64,000 nucleotides of DNA from Sphingobacterium sp. ML3W (GCF_029542085.1 NZ_CP107036.1:1612001-1676000); one strand, 5' to 3'. Positions 1 to 9,607 are shown, numbered from the stretch's first letter. Notes: a model not told the origin generated them from the letters alone. Translations and numbers: made by a program.

Positions 1-368
1 GGGATAAATTTGCTTAAGGTAAAATAAGCTCCTCTGAAATTAATACCCATGACCTTGTCAAAATTTTCGTTACTCATAGTCTCAATCGAACCTAAGGTTC
101 CGGTGATTCCTGCATTAATAAACAGGATGTCAACTTTTCCGAATTGCTTTTCAACTTCGGTTTTGAAATTATCAATGTCATCCAATTTTCCCTGATCCGC
201 CACAAAAGAAATAGCTCCTAACTCTTCAGCAGCCTTTTCAATGGCTTCTTTTCGCCTGCCGGTGATAATTACTCTTGCTCCTTCGGCGATTAACTCTTTT
301 GCGGTGGCATACCCTATTCCGCTGTTTCCACCTGTTACGATGGCTAATTTGTTATTCAACTTTTTCAT
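1..368 (-). CDS. SDR-family oxidoreductase, cut off by the window edge
   Basis: This is the N-terminal part of a classical short-chain dehydrogenase/reductase; the C-terminus lies beyond base 1. Translating the minus strand from the ATG at 366-368 gives the Rossmann nucleotide-binding motif TGGNSGIGYATAK near residues 11-23. A fold-typical INAG segment follows after about 90 residues. SDRs of this class use NAD(P)H to reduce or oxidise carbonyls and alcohols in the cytoplasm; the substrate cannot be read from the sequence. The YxxxK active site lies outside the window, so catalytic competence is not visible. The gene is divergent from the HxlR regulator at 470, separated by about 100 bases, which suggests that HxlR controls it. 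Confidence 0.85.
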   Translation of the reverse strand, partial: MKKLNNKLAIVTGGNSGIGYATAKELIAEGARVIITGRRKEAIEKAAEELGAISFVADQGKLDDIDNFKTEVEKQFGKVDILFINAGITGTLGSIETMSNENFDKVMGINFRGAYFTLSKFI

Positions 369-469
369 TTCTTTAATTTTTTTACAAAGTTATAAGGGAA
401 TGATATACTTTTGTTACCAGTATCACAGCGTATATCAGTATCATCAATTATATCATTTAACTTTGCAAT

Positions 470-808
470 ATGGAAAGAGATCAGACAGAAGAACTTAGAG
501 CTTTGCAGGATACCCTTTATTTCATCGGAGGAAAATGGAGAATTCCTGTCATTAATTCGCTTTGCAATGGCAACCGACGTTTTCGCGAAATTGAAAGAAG
601 TATCCCTGGCATTACCACTAGAATGCTTTCAAAAGAACTGAAAGACATGGAGTTAAACAAGTTGGTTAAACGTACTGTTTATCCCGAAATTCCTGTTTTA
701 ATTGAATATGAACCCACTGAATATTGCAGGACTTTCGGGAATATTATTTCGGAAATGATAAACTGGGGTAGAGAACATCGAAGAATAATTGTGGAGGATA
801 AGATTTAG
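470..808 (+). CDS. HxlR-family winged-helix regulator
   Basis: This 112-residue protein has the usual size and layout of HxlR (DUF24) transcription factors. It contains the family signature GGKWRIPVINSL near residues 21-32, a recognition-helix region GITTRMLSKELKDME near residues 47-61, and a beta-wing ending in the tyrosine of EYEPTEYC. HxlR proteins bind as dimers to short palindromes and often respond to electrophiles, quinones or aldehydes. The gene is divergent from the SDR at 1-368, so the roughly 100-base gap probably holds shared promoters and the operator. A TAACTTTG element just before the ATG resembles a Bacteroidota -7 box. The start was chosen because it follows that element closely; the longer overlapping frames have no family similarity. 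Confidence 0.9.
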   Translation: MERDQTEELRALQDTLYFIGGKWRIPVINSLCNGNRRFREIERSIPGITTRMLSKELKDMELNKLVKRTVYPEIPVLIEYEPTEYCRTFGNIISEMINWGREHRRIIVEDKI

Positions 809-962
809 TACGCAGACCATTAAAATTCGTCTATATCTAAACGGGAAGCCGTAAGTAATGTGATAAAATGAGAATTTTCCATATTTTACTTTTGGGATGC
901 GTAGTTTTGTTATCCTATGTTTTATCCATCAGTAGAATAACTGAAATTAAATAATAACAAAA

Positions 963-1685
963 ATGAATATATATCCTTTAAAAGACGGTGATTTCAGTGT
1001 TGATAAGAACAAAAATTTCACTTATCTGGAGGATACAGATAACGGTAAAAACTTAAAAATGGCGGTGCAGCCTTTCCTTATTGAAACATCTGGTAATCTA
1101 GTATTGTTAGATGCAGGATTAGGCTGGATGGAAAACGGAATTCCAAAAATTCATAATAACATAATAAAAGCAGGTTTTCAACCAGAAGATGTAAAGCTAG
1201 TCATGCTTTCTCATTTGCACAAAGACCACATTAGCGGACTGGTGAATAGCGCAGAAAATGATTGGTCGCTTAATTTCCCAAATGCTGAGGTTTATATACA
1301 AAAGCGTGAATATGATTTTGCGCTTTCAAAAGATGGGAGTCCTTCCTTTGATCTGGATGTTTTGAAGTTCATGGTTGAGCATGCCAATATTGTCTGGATG
1401 GATTCTGATAAAGGAAGTATTACTTCAGAATGTGATTTCGAAGTTACCGGCGGACATACTCCTTATCATCAGGTTTTCTGGATTAAGGAAAACGGAGAGA
1501 CAGCTTTTTATGGTGCAGACAATCTTCCTCAAATGGGATATTTGAACTATCAAATAGCATTTAAAACTGATTATGATGGCAAAAAAGCGATGGAAGAACG
1601 AATCATTTGGAAGAAAAGAGCAAAAGAAGAACAATGGAAAATCCTTCTTTATCATGATATGAAAAATGAAATAATTACGCTCTAG
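963..1685 (+). CDS. Metallo-beta-lactamase-fold hydrolase
   Basis: This 240-residue protein belongs to the MBL-fold superfamily. The metal-binding motif HLHKDH is at residues 84-89, preceded by the LLDAGLG strand at residues 48-54. A further ligand histidine lies in TGGHTPYH, and a bridging aspartate in YGADNLPQ. These residues bind two metal ions, usually zinc, and hydrolyse ester, thioester or lactone-type substrates. The sequence resembles the small cytoplasmic AHL-lactonase/glyoxalase-like branch, since no signal peptide is visible. It lies 154 bases downstream of the HxlR gene on the same strand and could be co-regulated with it. The physiological substrate is unknown. Confidence 0.88.
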   Translation: MNIYPLKDGDFSVDKNKNFTYLEDTDNGKNLKMAVQPFLIETSGNLVLLDAGLGWMENGIPKIHNNIIKAGFQPEDVKLVMLSHLHKDHISGLVNSAENDWSLNFPNAEVYIQKREYDFALSKDGSPSFDLDVLKFMVEHANIVWMDSDKGSITSECDFEVTGGHTPYHQVFWIKENGETAFYGADNLPQMGYLNYQIAFKTDYDGKKAMEERIIWKKRAKEEQWKILLYHDMKNEIITL

Positions 1686-1695
1686 TAATTAATAC

Positions 1696-1815
1696 CTATT
1701 TTTTGCACAAAGATTTATGGGATTTCAGATACTCATAAAATCCTTCCGCCAATTCTGGGCCGTTGTTAACCGCAGTGGATTGAAAAATAGATAAAGCACA
1801 GTCATACACCCTCCC
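1696..1815 (-). pseudogene. C-terminal fragment of an unidentified gene
   Basis: The minus strand between an in-frame TGA at 816-818 of the same kilobase and a TAG at 1696-1698 encodes about 39 residues with coding-like composition, including STAVNNGPELAEGFYEYLKS. No start codon precedes it. It abuts the end of the broken WG-repeat copy in a different frame, so I read it as the tail of a deleted gene joined to other debris. The family is not recognised. Confidence 0.3.
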
Positions 1816-2395
1816 TCAAACTGTTATTCTGGTAAAACTCCTGATAACAGCCATTGTTAAAGCTTGAAATCTCTTTATGAATTGGCGGTGTGATCATTTG
1901 GCCCTTGGTATTCATTAGTCCAAGGAGCAACTCTCCTTCTGGCAGCCAAAAGCTGAACAAGCCATTCGAAAAAGTATCATCTATATCATATTTGGCATCT
2001 GTAACTATTTCTCCTTTCAGATTGATGATCCTGCCAATGTTATTTTTAGTATACTTTTTGAAAGTATATTTCTCCCACACCTGCGCAAACCCATTTTTAA
2101 AGGCTTTTGCATTTACGTATTGAAGCTTAATCACTTCTTCGACTTTTAAATTGATATAGCCATAAAGGTCATTTTAAGCCACTACCGCCAGTCCCTGTAA
2201 AAAATGTCCTATCTTATCGTACACTGGCTGTACCACTATTTTCCTGCTGGTATTGATAAAGCCCCATTTATCATTTATTTCAACGCCCGCAATGCCTTCA
2301 CTAAAAAAAGTGGTATTCGAAAATTGAACAGGAATAACCAATGCATGGCTTATATTAATTATCAGAACAGCTCCCGATGTCGCTATTTATAAAAA
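1802..2395 (-). pseudogene. Broken partial copy of the WG-repeat gene at 19086-20558
   Basis: About 550 bases match the middle of the intact WG-repeat gene (roughly 19690-20220), with stretches of more than 60 identical bases. The reading frame is broken. A lysine codon of the intact gene (AAA after AVVA) is TAA here near 2174, and about 30 bases are missing near 1835-1850 compared with the parent. Similarity is lost beyond about 2340 on the N-terminal side. No start codon or signal peptide is left. This is a decayed segmental duplication, not an independent gene; the 110-residue open stretch downstream of the stop is unlikely to be expressed. Confidence 0.85.
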
Positions 2396-2419
2396 GGTTA
2401 TTTTTTTTACGCTAATGTT

Positions 2420-2448
2420 ATCCCCCATTTGCTTTGCATCTGGGGGAT
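2420..2448 (-). terminator. Stem-loop downstream of susD
   Basis: Perfect 8-bp arms ATCCCCCA and TGGGGGAT flank a 13-base loop. They lie 27 bases beyond the SusD stop codon in the direction of transcription. There is no strong T-run after the stem, so it may be an mRNA 3'-end stabilising hairpin and not a classic intrinsic terminator. Confidence 0.4.
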
Positions 2449-2474
2449 GAACAAAAGCTCCCTACAGAATTAGT

Positions 2475-4133
2475 TTATTGCCAACCGGGATTATTGGGCA
2501 GCAGATTTGCATTTTTACTGGTTTCAGAAAAAGGAATCGGAATGAAATACATTTTCTCCGTAAATACGATCGGATTGGGATCGATAGCTAAATATTGGAA
2601 GGTAAAGGTACCGTCCGCGTTCTTAGTAATAAAAACACCTGTACCTTTCTTTCCATGTAATACTGAAGTAGCAACTTTCCAACGTCTCAGGTCAAAGTAT
2701 CGCTTTTCCTCAAAACAAAGCTCTACATAACGCTCATTGCGAATCAGTTCGCGCATTTGCTCTTTCGTCAGGCTACCCTGCGGAATATTGGAGCTGATGC
2801 CTGCACGATTGCGTATCGTATTGATTGCTATATATACGGAGGCATCGGGATTTGAAAGCGCCTCATTCTGCGCCTCGGCATAGTTTAATAGGACCTCTGC
2901 GTATCGAAGCTCTATCCAGGGCTGCGTGCTTCCATAACCATAGGAATAGAGGGTGTTTTCCTGATTAACTGATTTAATCCTATAGTATCCCGTGATGGTA
3001 TTATAAATTTTTGTTGCTGGATTTGCATCGAAATCTTGTCCTCCTTTAAACGTTTCTAAGGTAATTTCCTTTAGTGGCGGACCTGAAGTTGTCCCTTTCA
3101 TTTTACTACCATTGTATGCGATAGCTGCATAAAACCGTTGATCTCTTCCAACATAGGGATTTTGGGCGTTATAGCCGGAACCAGCTTCAGTGATTCGCTT
3201 TCCATTTGCCATTGGGAATGCGTCGACAAGTTCCTGTGTTGGTGAACATTGGCCTGCATCATTATTTGCAAGTCGCAGTGGTTTGACCAAAGCATCCAAA
3301 CCATGATATTTTTCCGGCATCTTGTACTGAACCTCAAACAGGGACTCCTTATTGACGACCTGCCAAAGTGTCTTTAAATTTTGATGTAATGTAAACTTCC
3401 CACTTTCGATAATAAGTTTGCTTGCCGCTGCTGACTTTGACCATAAGGTAGGATCGTTGGTTGTATTGAACAACGGACTAGCCGCAAATAATAAGGCGCG
3501 CGCTTGTAACCCTTTTGCAGCCCATTTTGAAGCTTTGCTTGGTGAGACATCTGTAGGCAACATGGCATAGGCGTTTTCAAGATCGTCAACAATAAAATCA
3601 AATGTTTCTTTAATGGAATTTCTTTTTACCAGCAAATCCTCGGATAACGTCTGCGCTTGGCTAATAATCGGAACTCCACCATAACGCTTGGCTAGTCCAA
3701 AATAATGCAACGCTCGCAAAAAATAGGCTTCACCCTTGATGCTACTTTTGCGATCTGCGGGTACTGGACTTCCATCGATACGTGCTAATAATTCATTGAT
3801 TCGACGGATGCGTTGATAACTACCCGCCCAATTATCCATAGGACAATTTGTTTCATCCCACTCGCCTACCAAAACGTTGTTTGGAGCTTGCCCAGGATAA
3901 TTACTGCGCGCTTCATCCGTAATGTTATTATAGAGATTATAATCCCAGCCAGGGACATCTTGGTACATTCCAGCCACATAAGCTTCGATTAACTTGGTAT
4001 CTTTCCAAACATCGTCTGAAGTGATAGCACCTGGATTGGCGGGGTCTAACATACCGCTCTTGCAGGAATGGAACAAAAATATCGTCCATACCACAAAAAT
4101 AAACTTGAATATTTTAGATTGAAATAGTCCCAT
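2475..4133 (-). CDS. SusD/RagB-family outer-membrane lipoprotein
   Basis: This 552-residue SusD-like surface lipoprotein caps the SusC transporter and captures the nutrient, usually a glycan or other oligomer. A lipoprotein signal peptide ends at the lipobox FHSC, with Cys24 as the lipidated residue. The body is rich in tetratricopeptide-like helices, with family hallmarks YFLRALHYFGLAKRYGG near residues 137-153 and RYAEVLLNYAEAQNEAL near residues 411-427. Near the C-terminus are IRNRAGI and the RNERYVELCFEEKRYFDLRRW segment. The stop of susC is only four bases upstream of this start, so the two genes are one transcription unit under the ECF sigma/FecR pair. No glycoside hydrolase or other enzyme follows, so the substrate cannot be deduced. 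Confidence 0.95.
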   Translation of the reverse strand: MGLFQSKIFKFIFVVWTIFLFHSCKSGMLDPANPGAITSDDVWKDTKLIEAYVAGMYQDVPGWDYNLYNNITDEARSNYPGQAPNNVLVGEWDETNCPMDNWAGSYQRIRRINELLARIDGSPVPADRKSSIKGEAYFLRALHYFGLAKRYGGVPIISQAQTLSEDLLVKRNSIKETFDFIVDDLENAYAMLPTDVSPSKASKWAAKGLQARALLFAASPLFNTTNDPTLWSKSAAASKLIIESGKFTLHQNLKTLWQVVNKESLFEVQYKMPEKYHGLDALVKPLRLANNDAGQCSPTQELVDAFPMANGKRITEAGSGYNAQNPYVGRDQRFYAAIAYNGSKMKGTTSGPPLKEITLETFKGGQDFDANPATKIYNTITGYYRIKSVNQENTLYSYGYGSTQPWIELRYAEVLLNYAEAQNEALSNPDASVYIAINTIRNRAGISSNIPQGSLTKEQMRELIRNERYVELCFEEKRYFDLRRWKVATSVLHGKKGTGVFITKNADGTFTFQYLAIDPNPIVFTEKMYFIPIPFSETSKNANLLPNNPGWQ

Positions 4134-4136
4134 TTT

Positions 4137-7100
4137 TTAAAGTGTAAGGTTAATACCGAAATTAAAATTCTGTTGTTGCGGATAATATAGTCCGTTGCCC
4201 GCTGATACCTCTGGGTCAAATTGTTTGATCTGACTCCAGGTCAGGAGGTTGAAACCGGACAAATAGACTCTTATTTTGCTAATGCCATTTTTGTGTAACC
4301 AGGTATTATCTAGTGTATAGCCAAGGCTAGCACTTTTAAGTCGGACATACCCTGCATCTTTAAGCCAAAAAGTAGAATTTCTATTATTGATCGATCTTGC
4401 ATCCGTCCAAGCTATGGGATATTCAGCATTTATATTATCAGGTGTCCATGAGTCTTCCAAATAGGCAAAGTTGCCTGAGGCTCCTCCTCCAGCATACAAC
4501 ACACGGCCTGTTCCCTGAATCATCAGATTACGCTGTGCGGCGCCTTGAACCAAAAAGTTAAGATCAAACTGCTTCCAGCTTAAGGTACTCGACAACCCGA
4601 ACATCATCCGGGGTGTATTGTTGTAGTTGGAAATCACTTTTTGATCCTGGATATCAATTTGTCCATTGCCATTGATGTCAACATATCTGAGATCCCCGGC
4701 TAAAGACTTTTGTCCAAATTGTTGACCTCCAAACCATGCATCGGCCTCTTCTTGAGTCCGGAAAATACCATCGGTCTCGTAGCCCGATCTAAATCCATAA
4801 ACTCGTCCTAATTGACGCTGATAATCCAAAGCTGTGACTGGATCATCGATTTTCGTTACTTTATTTACAACATGGCTAATGTTAAAATTAAAGTTCGCAT
4901 TGACAGCACCTATTTTCTCACGATATCCAAGCGATGCTTCCCAGCCACGATTGCTCATTTTACCATAGTTTTCAGTGGGCAAATCTCTTCCAAATGTAGA
5001 AGGTACAGACAGGGCCCTAGCCATTAGGATGTCTTTGGTATTCCGAATAAAATATTCAAAATTTAAATTGATTTTTGAATTCAGTAACACTGCATTAATC
5101 CCAAAATTGGTACTCTGCTGTTTTTCCCAGGTTATCGTTGCATTTGGATAGACTCCATAATTTAATCTCGGTGTAGAGCTGCCATCTAAAATTGGACCAG
5201 AAGCCGAAACAATACTATAATTATCCAGAAATTGAAACGCTTGCACACGATCGTTTCCGGTCAAACCTGTTGAACCAAAAAACTTAAGATAAGACACTAC
5301 ATTATTTATTGGGCTATCCTTGAAAAACGGTTCCTCTGACATTACCCAACCCGCAGAAATGGCTGGAAAAAATCCCCAGCGGCTTCTTATGGGGAAACGA
5401 TAAGAACCGTCTGAACGGAATACTCCTTCCAGTAAATAACGATCAGCAAAATTGTAATTGACCCGACCGATCACACTGCGACGTGCATCCGTAATTATTC
5501 CGTTTCCACCTAAGTTCTGATTTTCATTCCCAGATGCAAATAGTTCATCTTTGATGTTGGAAAGAAACTGCTGCCTGTAAGCGAAAAATGTATTCCCTTT
5601 AGAGTTATACTCTTCATAAACCAAAACTCCCCTAACTTCATGTTTGCCAAAGTTGTGGTCATAGTTGACAGAAAGGTTATAAAACTGTTGGTCGCTTTCC
5701 TGGTACCTTTGATTAAGGGAAGTTTGATTTCCAACGAGCTTAGTCCCCGTCACCTGACCAGAAGCATTAACATCGTACATTGTATAAGGGGTAAAGAAAG
5801 TTTTATTGAATAGACGGTCTTTATAAATAGAATATAGTCCGTTTAGACTCAAACCTTCTGTTATAAAAGACAGCTTATGCTCAAAAGATAGTGAACCCTG
5901 AAATACATTCCATACATTACGATTATATCCTGTTGACTCATACATTGCTACAGGATGTTCTCCTGTGGTATTAAAATATGAACCATCCGAATTGAGGATA
6001 GAATATGTAGGATTTTGTCTTAAGACTGCCGCAAAAATAGATCCTGCATCAAATCCGGGATTATTGCTATTTTCCTGGCGACCTTCAAAGCCCAGTTTTA
6101 CCACCAAATTTTTGTTTATTCGTGCATCGGTATTACTTCGGAAATTATAGCGTTTAAAATTGATATTATCATACATACCATCCTGATCAAAAATACCAAC
6201 TGACGCAAAATACTTGATTACTTCTGTGCCGCCATTGACTGAAACATTTTGATCATGTTGCATGCTATTTTTTTTGAATGTAGCATCATACCAAACATTT
6301 TTATCTCCGCGTGACTGAAAGTCAGTGAGCTGATCTTCGGAGTAAAATAGCCCTGCGTGATTTGGATTATCGGGATCATAACTCATATTTTTCAAAGCCT
6401 TGTTCCTTAAAGATGCAAATTGATAGGCTGACATTAATTTGGGATAATTGGTAGGTTGCTGTTTACCGATCATGCCAGAATATGTAATGACAGGTTTCCC
6501 CATTTTACCTCTTTTGGTGGTGATCAGAAAAACCCCATTTGCTGCTCTAGCACCATACACACTTGCTGCTGACGCATCTTTAAGTACAGTAATACTCTCT
6601 ATTTCGTCAGAGTCAATGTTGCCAAATCCATCATAACGTACCACACCATCTACAACAACTAATGGTGAATTGTCATTAAGGGTGGTGATACCGCGAATCT
6701 GAAGATTTGACCCAGAACCCGGAGTGCCATTTGGTGTAGTGGATATGACTCCAGGGATATTGCCTGCTATGGCATTGGTGATATTGGCGGTCGGGATCTG
6801 CCTCAAAGCATCTCCTGAAACGCTGGAAATTGATCCCGTCACAGTAGATTTCTTTTGAGATCCATAACCTACCACCACAACTTCTTCTAAGGCATTATCT
6901 GAAACCTTAAGGCGGACCTGCATAGTTGATCGGTCTACCACAACAGTTTGTTGTTCGTACCCGATAGCCGAAACAATCAATGTAGCTCCCATTTCAACGT
7001 TCAATGTAAAGCTACCATCAGTAGAAGTAGAAGTGGCCGTTTTAGGATTCTTTTTATCTGAAACTGTTGCTCCGGCTATTGGCTCACCCTTTTCATTGAA

Positions 7101-7508
7101 GATAACCCCTTGAATTAATTGTAAAGAATAGATTGCATTTGTATTTGTGACCAGCCTATTAAGGATAATCTGATTCCCGAAGATCTCGTACTTGAGATCA
7201 AGTGGCTTCAATAGTTCATCTAAAAGTTCCTGCAAACTTTGGTCTTTGACATCGACAGAAGTTTTTGATTGGTTATCTACTATAGATGACAGGTAGCTAA
7301 ATTTCACCCCTCCAAGGGATTCAATCCGTCTTAAGATAACAGATAGACTTTCTTGCCGTGCCGTAAAGTTTACTTTTTTGTTCAATACCTCCTGGCCAAG
7401 AAGCGTGTTTGTTGCTCCTTGGGCAATGAGTGCACTAACTAAAAATGCATTTACAAAAGATAGTCTCATAAATAGTCTTTGTAATTGGTTATTTATCTTT
7501 TTGTTCAT
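4137..7508 (-). CDS. SusC/RagA TonB-dependent outer-membrane transporter with STN domain
   Basis: This 1123-residue TonB-linked transporter imports nutrients across the outer membrane as a SusCD complex. In order: a signal peptide (about residues 1-39); an STN domain at about 46-115 that contacts FecR in the periplasm; a carboxypeptidase-D-like regulatory domain at about 132-205 (GEPIAGATV, IGYEQQTVVV); and the plug from about 205. The plug includes the SusC signatures EEVVVVGYGSQKK, LQIRGI and VLKDASAASVYGARAANGV. The rest is a 22-strand barrel ending in the aromatic/hydrophobic terminus NFGINLTL expected for BAM insertion. The STN domain explains the upstream sigma/FecR pair, because transport status is signalled to FecR. 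The length is normal and there is no disruption. Confidence 0.96.
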   Translation of the reverse strand: MNKKINNQLQRLFMRLSFVNAFLVSALIAQGATNTLLGQEVLNKKVNFTARQESLSVILRRIESLGGVKFSYLSSIVDNQSKTSVDVKDQSLQELLDELLKPLDLKYEIFGNQIILNRLVTNTNAIYSLQLIQGVIFNEKGEPIAGATVSDKKNPKTATSTSTDGSFTLNVEMGATLIVSAIGYEQQTVVVDRSTMQVRLKVSDNALEEVVVVGYGSQKKSTVTGSISSVSGDALRQIPTANITNAIAGNIPGVISTTPNGTPGSGSNLQIRGITTLNDNSPLVVVDGVVRYDGFGNIDSDEIESITVLKDASAASVYGARAANGVFLITTKRGKMGKPVITYSGMIGKQQPTNYPKLMSAYQFASLRNKALKNMSYDPDNPNHAGLFYSEDQLTDFQSRGDKNVWYDATFKKNSMQHDQNVSVNGGTEVIKYFASVGIFDQDGMYDNINFKRYNFRSNTDARINKNLVVKLGFEGRQENSNNPGFDAGSIFAAVLRQNPTYSILNSDGSYFNTTGEHPVAMYESTGYNRNVWNVFQGSLSFEHKLSFITEGLSLNGLYSIYKDRLFNKTFFTPYTMYDVNASGQVTGTKLVGNQTSLNQRYQESDQQFYNLSVNYDHNFGKHEVRGVLVYEEYNSKGNTFFAYRQQFLSNIKDELFASGNENQNLGGNGIITDARRSVIGRVNYNFADRYLLEGVFRSDGSYRFPIRSRWGFFPAISAGWVMSEEPFFKDSPINNVVSYLKFFGSTGLTGNDRVQAFQFLDNYSIVSASGPILDGSSTPRLNYGVYPNATITWEKQQSTNFGINAVLLNSKINLNFEYFIRNTKDILMARALSVPSTFGRDLPTENYGKMSNRGWEASLGYREKIGAVNANFNFNISHVVNKVTKIDDPVTALDYQRQLGRVYGFRSGYETDGIFRTQEEADAWFGGQQFGQKSLAGDLRYVDINGNGQIDIQDQKVISNYNNTPRMMFGLSSTLSWKQFDLNFLVQGAAQRNLMIQGTGRVLYAGGGASGNFAYLEDSWTPDNINAEYPIAWTDARSINNRNSTFWLKDAGYVRLKSASLGYTLDNTWLHKNGISKIRVYLSGFNLLTWSQIKQFDPEVSAGNGLYYPQQQNFNFGINLTL

Positions 7509-7654
7509 AAATTAGTGGTTGAAGTAAATACAATAGAAAGCCTGTACACATGCCTTGAATGTGTATAGATCTTTTTTCGGACGACGATGTTCCCGCATCG
7601 TCGTCTTATTTCGTAAGTAGTTTGAAATTTTACATAGGCTTATATATTTGATTA

Positions 7655-8716
7655 TTATTTTATTTCTTCTCTACTCCCACTACAAGTGCCGTCTACAACA
7701 ATTGTCTGTTCTTCTATTTGGTAGCGCAACCCAGTTGTTCTGGAAATAATAAATAATTTATCATAGATAGAACCTTTTGGTAATGGTAAGGTTGCTTTAC
7801 ACTGATTTAATTGATCCCTATCAAATCGAATTTTGATATCATACATACTGGAAAGACTATCTAATACGTAACTAAGTGATACATTCCTGAATACCAGTAT
7901 ATCATTGGCCATTTGTGGTGTAGTATAGGTAGATTCGTTTTGAAATTTGTCTTTTACAAATCGCCCGGTGCTGGAATTAAGTGTCAATCTTTCTGAAGGC
8001 AGTAACGTATATGGCTTACTTTCAATTTCTTGAATACTACCAACCTCCACCTTTCCACTCTTTACCGCCACTTGTTGTTTCTCTGTATGCTTGTCTGCCA
8101 ATACCCAAAAACTAGTCCCTACTACTTTTACATTAAAAAACGGCGTTTCAACAACAAACCTTCTTGTACTATCTTTAGCCACATCAAAAAATATGCGGCC
8201 AATAACGGATACTTTCCTTATTTTATCATTAAATAATGTTTTGCGTTTTAGTACTGCTCCTGGTTCTAAGCTTGCTTTTGTACCGTCAGGTAGAAAAATA
8301 ATTTTGGAGATCTTGCCCTTGTTGACGTAAACATTATAGCCACTCTCCGATTCTAGATTAATTGATTTACGATCTCTATTGTTTATATAAAGTAGACTCC
8401 CATAAAACAGTATAAAAAAAACTATTGCAGCAGTCCATTTATACCAAAGACTCGAAATGATTCTCTTGGGATGATAGGATTGAGATGACACTGTAGATTC
8501 GATCTGCTGCCAGATCTGATCCTTCAAATCAATAATCTGATTGGTTGGTTGATAAAACTTATTTAGGCTTTCAACTATAGCCTTCGCACGTAGCATATTG
8601 TCCTCGTCTTGTGGATTATTAGCTAGCCATTCAGACCAATAGTTGCTTCGATCTTCATTCGATTCATTTACCCATTTAATAAATTGGTTGTCTTTCAGGT
8701 AATCTTCTACTTCCAT
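7655..8716 (-). CDS. FecR-family anti-sigma factor
   Basis: This 353-residue inner-membrane regulator relays the occupancy of the SusC transporter to the ECF sigma factor. A cytoplasmic N-terminal part binds sigma (about residues 1-85). A single transmembrane helix follows (WTAAIVFFILFYGSLLY, about 92-108). The periplasmic FecR domain spans about 120-235 and includes GRIFFDVAKDSTRRFVVET and VVGTSFWV. A C-terminal DUF4974-type STN-like domain includes LSYVLDSLSSMYDIKI. It sits between the sigma gene (220 bases upstream) and susC (146 bases downstream), all on the minus strand, which is the standard order for Bacteroidota nutrient-responsive systems. Confidence 0.95.
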   Translation of the reverse strand: MEVEDYLKDNQFIKWVNESNEDRSNYWSEWLANNPQDEDNMLRAKAIVESLNKFYQPTNQIIDLKDQIWQQIESTVSSQSYHPKRIISSLWYKWTAAIVFFILFYGSLLYINNRDRKSINLESESGYNVYVNKGKISKIIFLPDGTKASLEPGAVLKRKTLFNDKIRKVSVIGRIFFDVAKDSTRRFVVETPFFNVKVVGTSFWVLADKHTEKQQVAVKSGKVEVGSIQEIESKPYTLLPSERLTLNSSTGRFVKDKFQNESTYTTPQMANDILVFRNVSLSYVLDSLSSMYDIKIRFDRDQLNQCKATLPLPKGSIYDKLFIISRTTGLRYQIEEQTIVVDGTCSGSREEIK

Positions 8717-8936
8717 TCTTAATATTTAAGCATAAATTCGTTGGTCTATATACTATAGTGTATAATCGTATCATTTTATACTCACCTATTTCCACTTTTT
8801 TTTTATTTTTTTATGCCGGCATCCTCATTCATAAGTTTTTTAAGCAAAAAACTCAATAATGAACATTTTAGACGTAGACGTTAAAAAAAATACATTTACA
8901 AAAAAGGAAGTATATAGATTGTCGGGATCGCTTGCT

Positions 8937-9515
8937 TTATATGTGCAAACGGGATACGAAAAAGCCTGACAGACTTAGTAAAATATGGAGTAGACTACGT
9001 AGACGTATGAGTGCGCGTTGCAGTAGATTTGAAACCGACTGGTAATTTACATTCAATAAAGTAGATATTTCTGTTATAGAGTAAGAGAGATAAAAATAGA
9101 GATAAATGACCTCCCGTTGTCTCGGGGCCAATTGATGAAGAGTATCTTCTAATTTATTCAGTTTATTCTCTTTATCATTGATAAGTTCCAGTATGTCCTG
9201 ATCAACTAATTCTTCATTAAATTCATATTTAATGATTCGATTTTCATTCTTCTTTAATGTAGCTAATAACTTGTAACGAAAAGACTTAAAGAGGTAGAAC
9301 TTAACGGATCCCACATTAGCCAAACGCTCCCGTGTAATCCAAAGTTCAACAAACAAATCGTGCATCACGTCACGTATAAGATCCTCATCATGATGGATTT
9401 TAAATCCGTAGGTTATGATATCGGTCGCAAATAAATGGTAGATTTCGGAAAATGCGTCATAGCTTCCTCCTTTGAATTCCGTCCATAATTTTTGCTCCCC
9501 AACTGTATTGCTCAC
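8937..9515 (-). CDS. ECF RNA polymerase sigma factor (sigma-70 family)
   Basis: This 192-residue ECF sigma factor has region 2 at about residues 20-75 (EIYHLFATDIITYGF, VMHDLFVELW). Region 4 is at about 125-180 (LAPRQREVIYLYFYL followed by the helix-turn-helix SITEISTLLNVNYQSVSNLL). The arrangement sigma, FecR, SusC, SusD on one strand indicates that it directs transcription of the downstream transporter genes when FecR releases it. The C-terminal tail is hydrophobic (LLHILLSLSGFF), as in many Bacteroidota members of this class. The start MSNTVGEQ is the first ATG and fits family length. Confidence 0.95.
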   Translation of the reverse strand: MSNTVGEQKLWTEFKGGSYDAFSEIYHLFATDIITYGFKIHHDEDLIRDVMHDLFVELWITRERLANVGSVKFYLFKSFRYKLLATLKKNENRIIKYEFNEELVDQDILELINDKENKLNKLEDTLHQLAPRQREVIYLYFYLSYSITEISTLLNVNYQSVSNLLQRALIRLRSLLHILLSLSGFFVSRLHI

Positions 9516-9607
9516 ACCTAATCGCCTTTTAATTTATTAATCGATATCAATCCATTGTTAATTAAGTACATATAAACAGATGTCCCACTCTCAAAATCAA
9601 ACAAGTG

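Noticed and set aside
2434..2730. Plus-strand open frame of 98 codons opposite the SusD gene
   Set aside because: It lies fully within the antisense of the SusD C-terminus and has no family features; the SusD frame explains it.
8030..8330. Two overlapping plus-strand frames in the FecR gene
   Set aside because: They are antisense shadows of the FecR coding region.
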